Assembly (NCBI RefSeq): GCF_021129175.1
Contig: NZ_JAJOHV010000084.1
Location: 1-44,196 of the forward strand
Reading direction: 5' to 3'
Origin: Chromobacterium piscinae
GTDB lineage: Bacteria > Pseudomonadota > Gammaproteobacteria > Burkholderiales > Chromobacteriaceae
DNA length: 44,196 bases
Shown here: in pieces, positions 8,379 to 17,789 of the stretch
Layout of the letters: the number at the start of each line of letters is the position of its first letter
How positions within the stretch are numbered: the first letter of the stretch is position 1
The notes under the pieces: generated by a model
Database searches by the model: none
What the model saw: the letters and a program-made list of their open reading frames with translations, nothing else
What the model was told of the DNA's origin: nothing
Translations under genes and position numbers: made by a program

Positions 8379-8410
8379 AAAACGGGACGGCCTGGCCGTC
8401 CCGTTTTTTA
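8379..8410. terminator. Bidirectional terminator between the ankyrin pair and the mks operon
   Basis: A perfect 14-bp inverted repeat around 8393 begins with aaaa and ends with a T6 run on the + strand; the reverse strand ends in TTTT as well. It serves the convergent ankyrin and condensin operons. Confidence 0.9.
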
Positions 8411-8411
8411 T

Positions 8412-11222
8412 TTACGCCTGCTCGCCGCCATCCACTCGGCGCCGCGTCTGCAGAATCGGCGGCGCCCAGGTTTCGCCCGGCCGCTTCTTGCGGGTGGCCA
8501 GCGTCAGCTCGGACGGGGCGAAGATATTGATGTTGTGGGTGTTGGGCGTGGTGATCAGGTACTGCGCCTCGGTGGCTTTCAGGAAGCCGGCGACCCGGTC
8601 GATGTTGAAGATGTCGAGGTGGGCGAACGGCTCATCGATGAAGACGAAGCCGGACGGATTGGACTCGTCCATCATCAGGCCGATCAGCAGGATCAGCGAC
8701 TTCATCACCTGCTGGCCGCCGGAGGCCTCGCCGTCGTTCATGCCCATCATGCCCTTCTGGTCGAAGTTGAACTTCAGCACCAGGCCGGCCTGGGCCAGCA
8801 CCACATCGTCGTTGGACAGCTGCGGCAGCTCTACTTCCACCTGGATGCCGGCCAGTTCGCCCAGGCGCTTCACATTCTGGCCGTAGGCGCGCACCGTGGC
8901 GCGCAACTTGCCGATATAGGCGGCGCGCGCCTCATCGGTCAGCTCGCGCGAGCGGTCCACCTCGCCCTGGCGGCGCTGGCGCTCGCGGTCGAGCTGGGTC
9001 AAATCCTCCACCAGCTTGTCCTTCAGCGCCAGCACCGAGTCGTCCTGCTCCCAGTCGCCGCTTTGCAGCTTCTCTTCCAGGTAGTTCAGCTGGTGCTTGG
9101 CGTCGGCGGCGGTGTCGAATTCGTCCTCCAGCGACGCCACATGTTCCGGCGCCAGCGCGTCGGCCGACAATCTCTCCGCCCATTCGCGCAGCTCTCCGCT
9201 GAGCCGGCGCAGCTGGCGGCGCGCCAGCTCCACTTCCTGCAGCTTCTGATTGTATTTGGACAGGCTCTCCATCTCGCGCTGGCAAACGCGGTCGTGCGCC
9301 AGCCGCGCATCGCCGTGGCGCTGGTCGGCCGCGTCCTTCTCCGCGCCGGCGTCGGCCAGCGCCGCCCCCTGGCGGGCGATCTCGGCCTCCAGCTCGGCCT
9401 TGCGCGACTCCAGCGCTGAAAACTCGTCGGCGCGGCTGTCCAGTTGGCGGATGGCGTCCATGCCGCCCAGGTACTCGGCCAAGCCCGCCGCCTCGCGGGT
9501 GGCGGCCACCAGCCGCTCCTCGCCGGCCAGGATGCGCACGTTCAACGCCTTCAATTCGTCGCGCACCGCCAGCAGCCGCGACTGCCGCGCCGCCTCGCCG
9601 AAGGCGTACTCATGCATGGGCACGCCGATGTGGCGCGCGCCGCGGCGCTCGCGGAAATAACCGTCGCGGGTGATCCAATCGCCGTCGGCGTTGGCGCCCG
9701 CCTCCGCGTTCTCCACCCGCGTCACGCTGTTCATCTGCCGGTACAGCCATTCCGGCGCGTCGGCGGAGAAGCGCACCACTTCCAGCAGGCTGCCATTGTT
9801 GGCGCGCGGCGGCGCGGCGCGCTCCGGCACCACGAAATGGCGGTAGCGCAGCTTTTCGCCTATCTTCCAGGCCTCGCGGCGATCGGACTCCCTATCCAGC
9901 AGCACCACGTGGCGGTAGCCGCGCAGCAGCGCCTCCACCGCGCCCTGCCAGTTAGAGTCCATCACCTCGACGATGTCGGACAGCATCGCGTGCGGGATGC
10001 CTGCCTCATCCAGCGCCGCCTTGAACTGTCGCACGTCCTCCGGCGAGCGGCCGCGGCCGATCTCCAGCGCTTGCAGATGCTCCGAGCTGTCCTGGCGCTG
10101 TTTTTTCAGATCGCGCAGGCCGTCCTTCAATTGATCCGCCTCGGCGCGCAAGGCGGACAGCTTGTCGGCCAACTGCGCGGCGTCGGCGCCGTACTCCTTG
10201 CCGGCCAGCGCCTGCAGCCGGTCGCGCTCCTTCAGTTGGCCGGCCACGCCGGCGTGTTCGCCCTTGGCCTTCATGAAGGCGTCCTGCGCGGCCTGGCGCA
10301 CCGTTTCCGCCGCACCCCTCGCGTCGGCGGCGCTCACTTCGGCCGCCTTCAGCTTGGCCACCAGGTCCAGCGTGTCGGCATGCTCGGCGCGCGCCTGGTT
10401 CAGCACATGGTAGCCGGCGCGGTAATCGCCCCATTGCTTGCCGAAGGCGGTTTTGGCGTCCAAATAGGCCAGCACCGGCAGCGCCTCGTCGCGCAGGCGG
10501 GCGATGCCAGTCTGCAGCTGCTTCCACTCCAGGTAGCGGTTGGCGCGGCCCTTCATCGCCTCCACCCGCACCTGCAGCGCCTCTTCCTGGCGGCCCAGGG
10601 CCTCCAGCTCCAACTCGGTGGCGCGCTGCTCGTCGCGGGCGCGCTGGTAGTTGTCCAGCACGTCCTTGTCGCCGAACACCTGGAACACCAGGTCCAGCAG
10701 CTGGCGCGGGCTGTATTCGGTCAGTTTGTCGGTGTCGCCCTGCTCCAGCGCCAGCACCTCGGCCACCGCCGGAGTCAGGCCGGCGGCCTCCAGCCGGCGG
10801 CGGTATTCCTGCACGCCCAGCCATTGCGCCTGGCCCTCGGCGTGCTCCAGCGCGATATCGCCATCGAGGATCGCGTAATGGCGCACCCAGTCGCCGCCCT
10901 GCTTCTTGATCCGGCACAGCAGCGTCACCGACTCCGACACGATGGGGAAGAACGGCGTCGGGTACAGGCCGCCGGACGGGCGGCGCGGATTGTCGACCAC
11001 GCCGCGCAGATAGGCGAAGGCTTCCTTGTTGTTGCGCACATAGCGCTTGTAGTCGCGCTTGCCGGAGCATTTGATCGCCAGCAGCGTGCGCATCGCGTCC
11101 AGCAAGGTGGTCTTGCCGGAGCCGTTGGGCCCGATGATGGTGACGATCTGCGCGTCCAGCGGCACGCTCAGCCGCTGCCAGAAGTCCCAGTGCACCATTT
11201 CCACCGATTTCATCTGGAACAT
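8412..11222 (-). CDS. mksB: SMC-like condensin ATPase, MksB type
   Basis: The 936-residue protein has SMC architecture: Walker A GPNGSGKTT at residues 31-39, long coiled coils either side of a hinge-like region (DIVEVMDSNWQGAVEALL, then HVVLLDRESDRRE), and C-terminal signature EASGGQQ (about 832-838) with Walker B FVFIDEP (about 857-863). It is far shorter than MukB and fits MksB. In this family the SMC dimer, bridged by the MksF kleisin with MksE, organises and segregates DNA by ATP-driven loop formation. Its start overlaps the MksE stop by one base (TGATG) and GGAGG lies upstream, so translation is coupled. No TOPRIM nuclease gene (MksG/JetD) follows, since the operon ends at the terminator. 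This favours a chromosome-maintenance role over Wadjet-type plasmid defence. Confidence 0.85.
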   Translation of the reverse strand: MFQMKSVEMVHWDFWQRLSVPLDAQIVTIIGPNGSGKTTLLDAMRTLLAIKCSGKRDYKRYVRNNKEAFAYLRGVVDNPRRPSGGLYPTPFFPIVSESVTLLCRIKKQGGDWVRHYAILDGDIALEHAEGQAQWLGVQEYRRRLEAAGLTPAVAEVLALEQGDTDKLTEYSPRQLLDLVFQVFGDKDVLDNYQRARDEQRATELELEALGRQEEALQVRVEAMKGRANRYLEWKQLQTGIARLRDEALPVLAYLDAKTAFGKQWGDYRAGYHVLNQARAEHADTLDLVAKLKAAEVSAADARGAAETVRQAAQDAFMKAKGEHAGVAGQLKERDRLQALAGKEYGADAAQLADKLSALRAEADQLKDGLRDLKKQRQDSSEHLQALEIGRGRSPEDVRQFKAALDEAGIPHAMLSDIVEVMDSNWQGAVEALLRGYRHVVLLDRESDRREAWKIGEKLRYRHFVVPERAAPPRANNGSLLEVVRFSADAPEWLYRQMNSVTRVENAEAGANADGDWITRDGYFRERRGARHIGVPMHEYAFGEAARQSRLLAVRDELKALNVRILAGEERLVAATREAAGLAEYLGGMDAIRQLDSRADEFSALESRKAELEAEIARQGAALADAGAEKDAADQRHGDARLAHDRVCQREMESLSKYNQKLQEVELARRQLRRLSGELREWAERLSADALAPEHVASLEDEFDTAADAKHQLNYLEEKLQSGDWEQDDSVLALKDKLVEDLTQLDRERQRRQGEVDRSRELTDEARAAYIGKLRATVRAYGQNVKRLGELAGIQVEVELPQLSNDDVVLAQAGLVLKFNFDQKGMMGMNDGEASGGQQVMKSLILLIGLMMDESNPSGFVFIDEPFAHLDIFNIDRVAGFLKATEAQYLITTPNTHNINIFAPSELTLATRKKRPGETWAPPILQTRRRVDGGEQA

Positions 11223-11980
11223 CAGCGAGCCTCCCCGTCGGCCGCGTCGTCAGGCGGCAGGTCAAACAGCGGGCCGGCCGACGCGATGCCGTCGTCCGCG
11301 ATTTCGTCTTCAATCTCGTCGTCGGCGCGCTTGTCCACCAACGCGTCGCGGCCCTCGCGCCGCAGCAGCACGTCGGCCAGCGCGCCCTCGATGATGCGCG
11401 GCGCCAGCTGGGCGTAATCGATCATCAGGTCCAGCATCGGCCCCTCGTCCAGCCAGCGGCTGCGGCGGACAATGAAGCCCAGGTTGACCAGCCGGCCCAG
11501 ATTGGCGGCGAAGCGGGTGCGGCCGCCCAAGGCCTTGCCGAAGTCGGCGTACAGCGCGTCCTCGGAAATGCCGGTGGACACCGTCTCGCCGGTTTCCAAT
11601 GGCTTCTGCGCGCCGAACATATCGCTCTGGCTCTCCTTGCCGGCCTCGACGCGGGCGATTTGCCGCTCGCGCTTGGGCAGGATGATCAGCGCCCACAGGA
11701 TGACCAGCAGCGCCACGCCGTCGCGCGGCAGGCCCAGATTGTTGTTGAGCCAGGCATCGCCCGAGCCGAACACCGGCTCGGTCATTTCCGGCAGCAGCGC
11801 GACGGCGATGTGCTCGGCGTACGGGTTCTCCACCAGACGCAGGCCGACGGCGGCCAGGCTCTTGTCCAGCTCGGCGCGGAAGATATCGTCCAGCAGCGCC
11901 TTGCGCGCCAGCGCGTCGGCGCGCGGCACCACACGGTGCGCCAGCAGGCGGGCGGTGAGGGTTTTGATTTCGTGTTCCAT
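11222..11980 (-). CDS. mksE: MksE-like condensin accessory subunit
   Basis: The 252-residue protein lies between the kleisin-like and SMC genes, the usual order mksF-mksE-mksB. The segment ALLVILWALIILPKRERQ followed by FGKALGGRTRFAANLGRLVNLGFIV fits the tandem winged-helix fold of MukE/MksE proteins. The last 50 residues are acidic and probably disordered. In the complex MksE binds the kleisin and regulates the SMC heads. The ribosome site is weak, and 49 bases separate it from the upstream kleisin stop. The assignment rests as much on operon position as on sequence. Confidence 0.78.
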   Translation of the reverse strand: MEHEIKTLTARLLAHRVVPRADALARKALLDDIFRAELDKSLAAVGLRLVENPYAEHIAVALLPEMTEPVFGSGDAWLNNNLGLPRDGVALLVILWALIILPKRERQIARVEAGKESQSDMFGAQKPLETGETVSTGISEDALYADFGKALGGRTRFAANLGRLVNLGFIVRRSRWLDEGPMLDLMIDYAQLAPRIIEGALADVLLRREGRDALVDKRADDEIEDEIADDGIASAGPLFDLPPDDAADGEAR

Positions 11981-12029
11981 GTCTATTCTTTGCTTGCCCG
12001 CCCGGTATGGCCCGCGCGCGGCGTCTCCA

Positions 12030-13304
12030 TCATTGGCCAGCGCGGCCGCTGTTAGCCACCAGCCTGGCGTCGGACAGCGTCGCCACCTCCGGGTGATCCG
12101 GCGCGATCACGCCGTCGCCGCCCTGCAGGCTGAACGGCAGCTTGGCCAGCGCGGCGACGATGCTTTGGTCGTTGCTGGTTTCCGGGTCGCCGATCAGGGA
12201 CAGCAAGGACAGCCGGTAGGCGGTTTCGTTGTAGCTGCCGGCCAGCACCGCCTGGCTGATGTGGGCGTCGGCCTTGCCGCTCATGCCCAGCTCCAGCAGC
12301 AGGTCGTACATTTCCTCGGCCTCCAGCAGCCGTTCCATTTCCGGCGCGTCGGCCAGCGGCGCGGCCTCGCCGCCCGGCAGCACGTGCTCGCCTGCCTTGG
12401 CGCGCTCGCGCGCCAGCAACTCGAACTCGGCCACGTCGGCCAGCTCGGGCGTCGACAGGAAGGCCGGCTCCGGGCAGATGGACCAGCCGCCCGCCAGCTT
12501 GCCGGCCAGCATGGCCGCGCCCTGGCGGCGCAGCCAGTCGGCGATGTCGGTGGAGGTGAGGCCGGAATTGCCCAGGTGCACGCGTTGCGCGGCCAGTTGG
12601 GCCAGCCGGCGCTCGAAGGTGCCGGCCAGCGCCAGCATCCGGCTTTGCGCCAGCGCGATGGCCTGCGCCTGGTTCAGCACGGTCAGGCTCAGCGTGTCGT
12701 CCTGGGTCAGGCTTCTCACCACCTCGGTGGACTTGGCCACCCAGCGCCACACAGCCTCCAGCCTGTGCTGCGCGGCGCGGATGCGGAATTCGGACTGCGA
12801 CTCCAGCGCTTCTTCGAATTCGGCGTACAGCTCGTTCAGCCGCGCCAGCAAATGCTTCAGCGCCTCGTCCGACACCTGGCCGACGGCTTGTCCGGCCGCC
12901 ACCTGGCTGGCGAGATAGCCCAGCTCGACGTCGTCGCCGGAGAAATCGACCAGCGTCGCCAGGGCCGCCAACGCGACGCGCGCGCCCTCGGACAGCTGGT
13001 AGACGCCGCCGTCGCTGTCGTAGACCAGCAGATCGCCTTCGCGCAGACGCCCCAGAATGGTGGCCAGTTTGGTATCGTTAAGGTAGGAGAAGCGTTGGGC
13101 GATTTCCTGCGGCGTCCACAGCGGCGCCTCGGCGCGGCCGCCCAGCTCTCGCAGCACCAGGAGGCGCATCAGCACTTCCTCGTCGCCGCCGCGGAACAGC
13201 GTGACGAAAACGGACAGATAGCCCCATGCGCCCTGCAGCCGCGACACGGCCTGCAGCGAGCCGGGCTCGATGCCGGGCTGGAAGAAATCGGACAATGAAT
13301 CCAA
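12030..13304 (-). CDS. mksF: MksF-like kleisin subunit
   Basis: The 424-residue protein is first in the condensin operon. Its N-terminal third looks like a winged helix (WTPQEIAQRFSYLNDTKLATILGRLREGDLLVYDSDGGVYQLSEGAR), followed by a helical, coiled-coil-rich middle with many Glu/Gln/Leu repeats and a second small domain at the C-terminus. This is the kleisin plan: the N-domain binds the neck of one SMC and the C-domain the head of the other. The start is a TTG at 13304 with GGAG seven bases upstream; the nearest alternative is another TTG three codons on. No motif is strictly diagnostic, so operon order carries the call. Confidence 0.75.
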   Translation of the reverse strand: MDSLSDFFQPGIEPGSLQAVSRLQGAWGYLSVFVTLFRGGDEEVLMRLLVLRELGGRAEAPLWTPQEIAQRFSYLNDTKLATILGRLREGDLLVYDSDGGVYQLSEGARVALAALATLVDFSGDDVELGYLASQVAAGQAVGQVSDEALKHLLARLNELYAEFEEALESQSEFRIRAAQHRLEAVWRWVAKSTEVVRSLTQDDTLSLTVLNQAQAIALAQSRMLALAGTFERRLAQLAAQRVHLGNSGLTSTDIADWLRRQGAAMLAGKLAGGWSICPEPAFLSTPELADVAEFELLARERAKAGEHVLPGGEAAPLADAPEMERLLEAEEMYDLLLELGMSGKADAHISQAVLAGSYNETAYRLSLLSLIGDPETSNDQSIVAALAKLPFSLQGGDGVIAPDHPEVATLSDARLVANSGRAGQ

Positions 13305-13425
13305 GCGCGCTCCACAAGCTGGGGTGAATCAAAGCGGAGATTGTCCCGGCGGCCCGCCGCTTCGTCAACGCGGCGATGCGTTTTATCCTGGCCGCGAGCC
13401 ATAACAAATCATCAGAGGAGATATC

Positions 13426-14553
13426 ATGCTCACCCGCCACCATCCGCTGCTGTCGCCCAGCCTGGGCAGCCAGCGCGCGCTGACCAGCTTCCACTTCGGC
13501 CAGGAAGGCCGCGGCGAGAAGGTCCACATCCAGGCCAGCCTGCACGCCGACGAACTGCCCGGCATGCTGGTGGCCTGGCACCTGAAGCAGCGGCTGCGCC
13601 AACTGGAAGACGAAGGCGCCATCCTGGGCGAGATCACCGTGCTGCCGGTGGCCAACCCCATCGGCCTGAACCAGAACCAGAGCAGCCGCCTGATGGGCCG
13701 CTTCGAGCTGATGAGCGGGCAGAACTTCAACCGCCACTACCTGCCGCTGGCCGAGCCGGTGTTCGCCGCCGTGCGCCAGCAGCTGGGGGCGGACGCCAAG
13801 GCCAACACCCGGCTGATCCGCGCCGCGATGCGGGCCGAACTGGCCAGACAGCAGCCGCAGACCGAGCTGCAATCGCTGCGCCACACGCTGCAATCGATGG
13901 CCTTCGACGCCGACATCATGCTGGACCTGCACTGCGACAGCCGCGCCGACATCCATCTGTACACCGGCACGCCGCTGTGGGACCAGTGCGAGCCGCTGGC
14001 GCGTTACCTGGGCGTCTGCGCCAGCCTGCTGGCCGAGGACTCCGGCGATTATCCCTTCGACGAGTCCTGCAGCCAGCCGTGGTGGCAGCTGCGCGACTTG
14101 GCCGCCCGGGCCGGGCTATCCGCGCCGATCGAGATGGCCTGTCTGGCGGTGACGATAGAACTGCGCGGCGAGTGCGACGTCAACCTTGAATACGCAGCCA
14201 AGGACGCCGAGGCCATCATCGATTTCCTGCAGCGCCGCGGCGTGATCGCCGGCGACCCGCCGCCGCTGCCGCCGCTGCGCCATCCGGCGACTCCGCTGGC
14301 CGCGTCTGAGGACCTGCTGGCGCCCCACGCCGGCGTGGTGGTGTACCGCGCGGCGGCCGGCAGCCTGCTCAGCCCCGGCGACCTGGTGGCCGACGTCATC
14401 GATCCGCTGACCGACACCGTCACCCAGGTGTGCACCCAGCACGGCGGCGTGCTGTACGCCACCAGCGACCGGCCCTACGCCACCGCGGGCCTCGGCCTGG
14501 CCCGCGTGGCCGGCGACACCGCGTTCAAGAGCGGCAAGCTGTTGACCGCCTGA
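13426..14553 (+). CDS. Succinylglutamate desuccinylase/aspartoacylase-family zinc deacylase
   Basis: The 375-residue member of the M14-like AstE/ASPA family has zinc ligands His40 and Glu43 in ASLHADELPG and His169 in DLHCDS, plus the catalytic Glu245 in VTIELRGECDVN. The C-terminal 90 residues form the usual beta domain (HAGVVVYRAAAGSLLSPGDLVADVIDP). The family removes acyl groups from N-acyl amino acids; a GENERIC member such as this is often labelled a deacylase of unknown substrate. It is not in an ast cluster, so arginine succinyltransferase catabolism is not supported. AGGAG stands upstream of the ATG. The gene is divergent from the mks operon, with 121 bases between them. Confidence 0.88.
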   Translation: MLTRHHPLLSPSLGSQRALTSFHFGQEGRGEKVHIQASLHADELPGMLVAWHLKQRLRQLEDEGAILGEITVLPVANPIGLNQNQSSRLMGRFELMSGQNFNRHYLPLAEPVFAAVRQQLGADAKANTRLIRAAMRAELARQQPQTELQSLRHTLQSMAFDADIMLDLHCDSRADIHLYTGTPLWDQCEPLARYLGVCASLLAEDSGDYPFDESCSQPWWQLRDLAARAGLSAPIEMACLAVTIELRGECDVNLEYAAKDAEAIIDFLQRRGVIAGDPPPLPPLRHPATPLAASEDLLAPHAGVVVYRAAAGSLLSPGDLVADVIDPLTDTVTQVCTQHGGVLYATSDRPYATAGLGLARVAGDTAFKSGKLLTA

Positions 14554-14612
14554 CGGAATTTTCGCCGCCGGCGACGATCCAAACTCTTTTGTTTCGCCGC
14601 CGGATTCCGCTC

Positions 14613-15086
14613 ATGAAAACGCTCGCTCCCCTGCTCTTATCCCTGTCCATCCTGCTGCCGGCCGCGCCGGCCGCCGCCGCGTCCCTGTCCTCGGCCCCCG
14701 CGGCGGAAGCGGTGTTCGCCGAACTGGCGCGCCAGCCCGCCTACCAGGCGGCCTGGATGAGCATGACGGCCGCCGCGAAAGACGCGCCGGAATGGCTGCG
14801 CGAAGCCCGCGCCACCAGCGCGCCCTACCATCCGGCCACCATTGCCGGCAAACGCTACCTGGCCGGCGAGATGTGCAAGCCGCACGATTGCGCCGGCAAC
14901 CGCTTCTTCGGCCTCTTCAGCGCCGACAAACGCCGCGCGATGGGCCTCTTGGTGACGGTGGCCGACGTGCCCGAGGCGGTGGACCATCCGGCCAAGCACG
15001 CCAGCTACCGCTGGCTGGGCAAGCCGGACAAGGAGCAACGCGCCTATCTGATGCAACAACTGAAACAGGACCCGAACTGGAAATGA
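14613..15086 (+). CDS. Inhibitor of vertebrate lysozyme (Ivy) family protein
   Basis: The 157-residue secreted protein has a signal peptide (LAPLLLSLSILLPAAPAAAA) and the Ivy inhibitory loop CKPHDC at about residues 89-94, in EMCKPHDCAGNRFFGLFS. In Ivy this disulfide-closed loop enters the lysozyme active site and blocks it; the protein works in the periplasm and protects peptidoglycan from host or self lysozyme. ATG 14613 begins the signal peptide; the longer open frame from 14430 overlaps the deacylase gene and is not real. The stop overlaps the start of the next gene (ATGA), so the two are translated together. Confidence 0.9.
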   Translation: MKTLAPLLLSLSILLPAAPAAAASLSSAPAAEAVFAELARQPAYQAAWMSMTAAAKDAPEWLREARATSAPYHPATIAGKRYLAGEMCKPHDCAGNRFFGLFSADKRRAMGLLVTVADVPEAVDHPAKHASYRWLGKPDKEQRAYLMQQLKQDPNWK

Positions 15087-15340
15087 AAACGCTGAAACTC
15101 GCTCTCGCCGCGCTGCCGGCGCTGCTCCTGGCCGCCTGCGCGCAAAACCCGCCGCCGCAGCCGCAAGCTGTCGGCATGGCCAATCCGGCCTCGGTCCATT
15201 GCGTGAAACAAGGCGGCAAGCTGCTGCCGCAAAAGGACGCCGCCGGCGGCGAGTACGCGCTGTGCCAGCTGCCCGACGGCCGGACGGTGGAGGAATGGAC
15301 GCTGTTCCGATCGCAGCAGCCAGCCGCGCCGGCGCCGTAA
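15083..15340 (+). CDS. Small DUF333-family lipoprotein
   Basis: The 85-residue lipoprotein has the lipobox LLAAC with Cys19 as the modified residue. The mature part NPASVHCVKQGGKLLPQKD, then YALCQLPDGRTVEEWTLFR, is the DUF333 domain, with its two Cys probably paired. Proteins of this type are often mislabelled haemolysins; their function is unknown. Here translation is coupled by a 4-base ATGA overlap to an Ivy-type lysozyme inhibitor, which suggests a shared role in protecting the cell wall or envelope. That link is inference from position. Confidence 0.88.
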   Translation: MKTLKLALAALPALLLAACAQNPPPQPQAVGMANPASVHCVKQGGKLLPQKDAAGGEYALCQLPDGRTVEEWTLFRSQQPAAPAP

Positions 15341-15401
15341 ACCGACTTACCCACAGCCATCACTCGAATCCGGATTTATCCACAGAGCAGGATGGCGCGC
15401 C

Positions 15402-15436
15402 AAAAAACAAACCCGCCGGCTGACAGCTCCGGCGGG
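15402..15436 (-). terminator. Terminator of the amino-acid transporter operon
   Basis: An 8-bp GC stem (15412-15419 with 15429-15436) is followed on the minus strand by TTTGTTTTTT. It may also slow transcripts arriving from the DUF333 gene on the other strand. Confidence 0.8.
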
Positions 15437-15464
15437 CTTCCTACCCCCTTTGGCAGGGATAGTC

Positions 15465-16232
<768 letters not shown>

Positions 16233-16253
16233 CTAATAAATCCCCAGTATTTC

Positions 16254-16967
16254 TCAGCTCTTGGTCGGATGCAGGTAAGCGAGCCAGCGGGCTTCAGCCT
16301 TGCGGAACAGGCCGACCAGAATAAAGGTGATGCTCAGATACAGCAAGGCCGCCAGACCGAAGGCGTTGAAGGAATCGTACGTTGCGGCGTTGGCGTCGCG
16401 CGCGACCTTCAGGATGTCCGGCACGGTGGCGGTGAAGGCCACGGTGGTGGCGTGCAGCATCAGGATCACTTCGTTGCTGTACGCCGGCAGCGCGCGGCGC
16501 AGCGCCGACGGGATGATCACCCGGCGGTACAGCGTGAACGGGCTCATGCCGTAAGCGCGCCCGGCCTCGATCTCGCCATAGGAAGTGGCCTTGATCGCGC
16601 CGGCGAAGATTTCGGTGGTGTAGGCGCAGGTGTTGAGCGCGAACGCCAGGATGGTGCAGTTGTAGCCTTCGCGGAAAAAGTGGTTGAGGAAGCCCACCTC
16701 GCGCACCACGTCCAGGCTGTACATGCCGCTGTAGAAGAAGATCAGCTGCACGTAGAGCGGCGTGCCGCGGAACACGTAGGTGTACAAGCCCACCAAGCGC
16801 GCCAGCCATTTGATCTTGGACACGCGCGCCACCGCCAGCGGAATGGAGACGACGAAGCCGAAGGCGATGGACAGCACCAACAGCCACATGGTGACGGCCA
16901 GGCCGGACAGGTGGTAGCCGTCGCTCCACAGGAAGGCCCGCCAGTATTGCTGGATGATGTCTATCAT
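16254..16967 (-). CDS. hisM: Basic amino-acid ABC transporter, permease (HisM type)
   Basis: The 237-residue inner-membrane permease has about five helices. The EAA loop EIEAGRAYGMSPFTLYRRVIIPSALRR (around residues 150-176) contacts the ATPase. The segment YTYVFRGTPLYVQLIFFYSG is the conserved entry region of HisM-type permeases. It pairs with HisQ to form the channel for the binding protein at the head of the operon. Its start overlaps the hisQ stop by four bases (ATGA), so translation of the two permeases is coupled and equal amounts are made. Confidence 0.88.
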   Translation of the reverse strand: MIDIIQQYWRAFLWSDGYHLSGLAVTMWLLVLSIAFGFVVSIPLAVARVSKIKWLARLVGLYTYVFRGTPLYVQLIFFYSGMYSLDVVREVGFLNHFFREGYNCTILAFALNTCAYTTEIFAGAIKATSYGEIEAGRAYGMSPFTLYRRVIIPSALRRALPAYSNEVILMLHATTVAFTATVPDILKVARDANAATYDSFNAFGLAALLYLSITFILVGLFRKAEARWLAYLHPTKS

Positions 16968-17653
16968 AGGTCGGCCTCCCGCACGCCGGTGGAATAGCGG
17001 CGCTCCAGCTTCGCCAGCACGAAATTGGACAGCGCGGTCAGCGCTAGGTAGATGGCCCCCGCCACCAGCGTGAAGAAGAACACGCGGTAAGTGCTCTTGC
17101 CGGCGTCGATGGACGCCTTGACCACATCAGCCAGGCCGATGATGGACACCAGCGCGGTGGCCTTCAGCATCACCTGCCAATTGTTGGAGATGCCGGGCAG
17201 CGCGAAGCGCATCATCTGCGGGAACTGCACGCGGTGGAACACCTGCCAGCCGCTCATGCCGTAGGCGATGCCGGCCTCGATCTGCCCCTTGGGCACCGAC
17301 AGGAAGGCGCCGCGCAGCGTCTCGGTGAAATAGGCGCCGTAAATGAAGCCCAGCGTGACGATGCCGGACACGAAGGGATCGAGGTCGATCTGGTCGATGT
17401 GCATCGCCTCGGTGATCTTGTTCATGCCGATCTGCAGGCTGTAGAAGATCAGCAGCATCAACACCAGGTCGGGCACGCCGCGCACCAGGGTGGTGTACAG
17501 CGTGGACACGCCGCCCAGCAGCGGATTGTGCGACAGCTTGGCGCCGGCGCCGACGAGACCGATGACGAAAGCCAGAAGCAGCGACAGCACCGACAGCTCC
17601 AGCGTCACCAGGGTCCCCTGCCAGATAATGGGACCGAATCCATCCAGAAACAT
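16964..17653 (-). CDS. hisQ: Basic amino-acid ABC transporter, permease (HisQ type)
   Basis: The 229-residue permease has a first helix region GFGPIIWQGTLVTLELSVLSLLLAFVIGL, the conserved YTTLVRGVPDLVLMLLIFYSLQ and the EAA loop QIEAGIAYGMSGWQVFHRVQFPQMMR. The form LVRGVPDLVLM is typical of HisQ, in contrast to the FRGTPLYVQ form of the neighbour. Together they form the heterodimeric membrane channel. A stable stem-loop stands between the binding-protein gene and this gene, which usually lowers permease expression relative to the binding protein. Confidence 0.88.
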   Translation of the reverse strand: MFLDGFGPIIWQGTLVTLELSVLSLLLAFVIGLVGAGAKLSHNPLLGGVSTLYTTLVRGVPDLVLMLLIFYSLQIGMNKITEAMHIDQIDLDPFVSGIVTLGFIYGAYFTETLRGAFLSVPKGQIEAGIAYGMSGWQVFHRVQFPQMMRFALPGISNNWQVMLKATALVSIIGLADVVKASIDAGKSTYRVFFFTLVAGAIYLALTALSNFVLAKLERRYSTGVREADL

Positions 17654-17725
17654 ATGTTCCCCTTGTCGAGTGGCCGCCGCTTTCAGCTTATGGCGCTGAA
17701 TGGCGACGGACGCTCCAGATCAATA

Positions 17726-17744
17726 CGCCCCGCAAGGCGGGGCG
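17726..17744 (-). promoter_or_regulatory. Intercistronic stem-loop between hisJ and hisQ
   Basis: A perfect 8-bp GC stem with a 3-base loop and no T-run follows the binding-protein gene. Such structures stabilise the upstream message and attenuate read-through in binding-protein operons. Confidence 0.65.
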
Positions 17745-17789
17745 CATCACAGCGCGGGCGGGCGGACGGGCCGCGCGCCCGGAACGGCA

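Noticed and set aside
8412-13304. Reading the SMC operon as Wadjet anti-plasmid defence
   Set aside because: The nuclease subunit JetD/MksG is missing and the operon lies in ordinary chromosomal surroundings with host-like composition.
15083-15340. Calling the small lipoprotein a haemolysin
   Set aside because: DUF333 proteins often carry this label in databases, but nothing in the sequence supports membrane-damaging activity.
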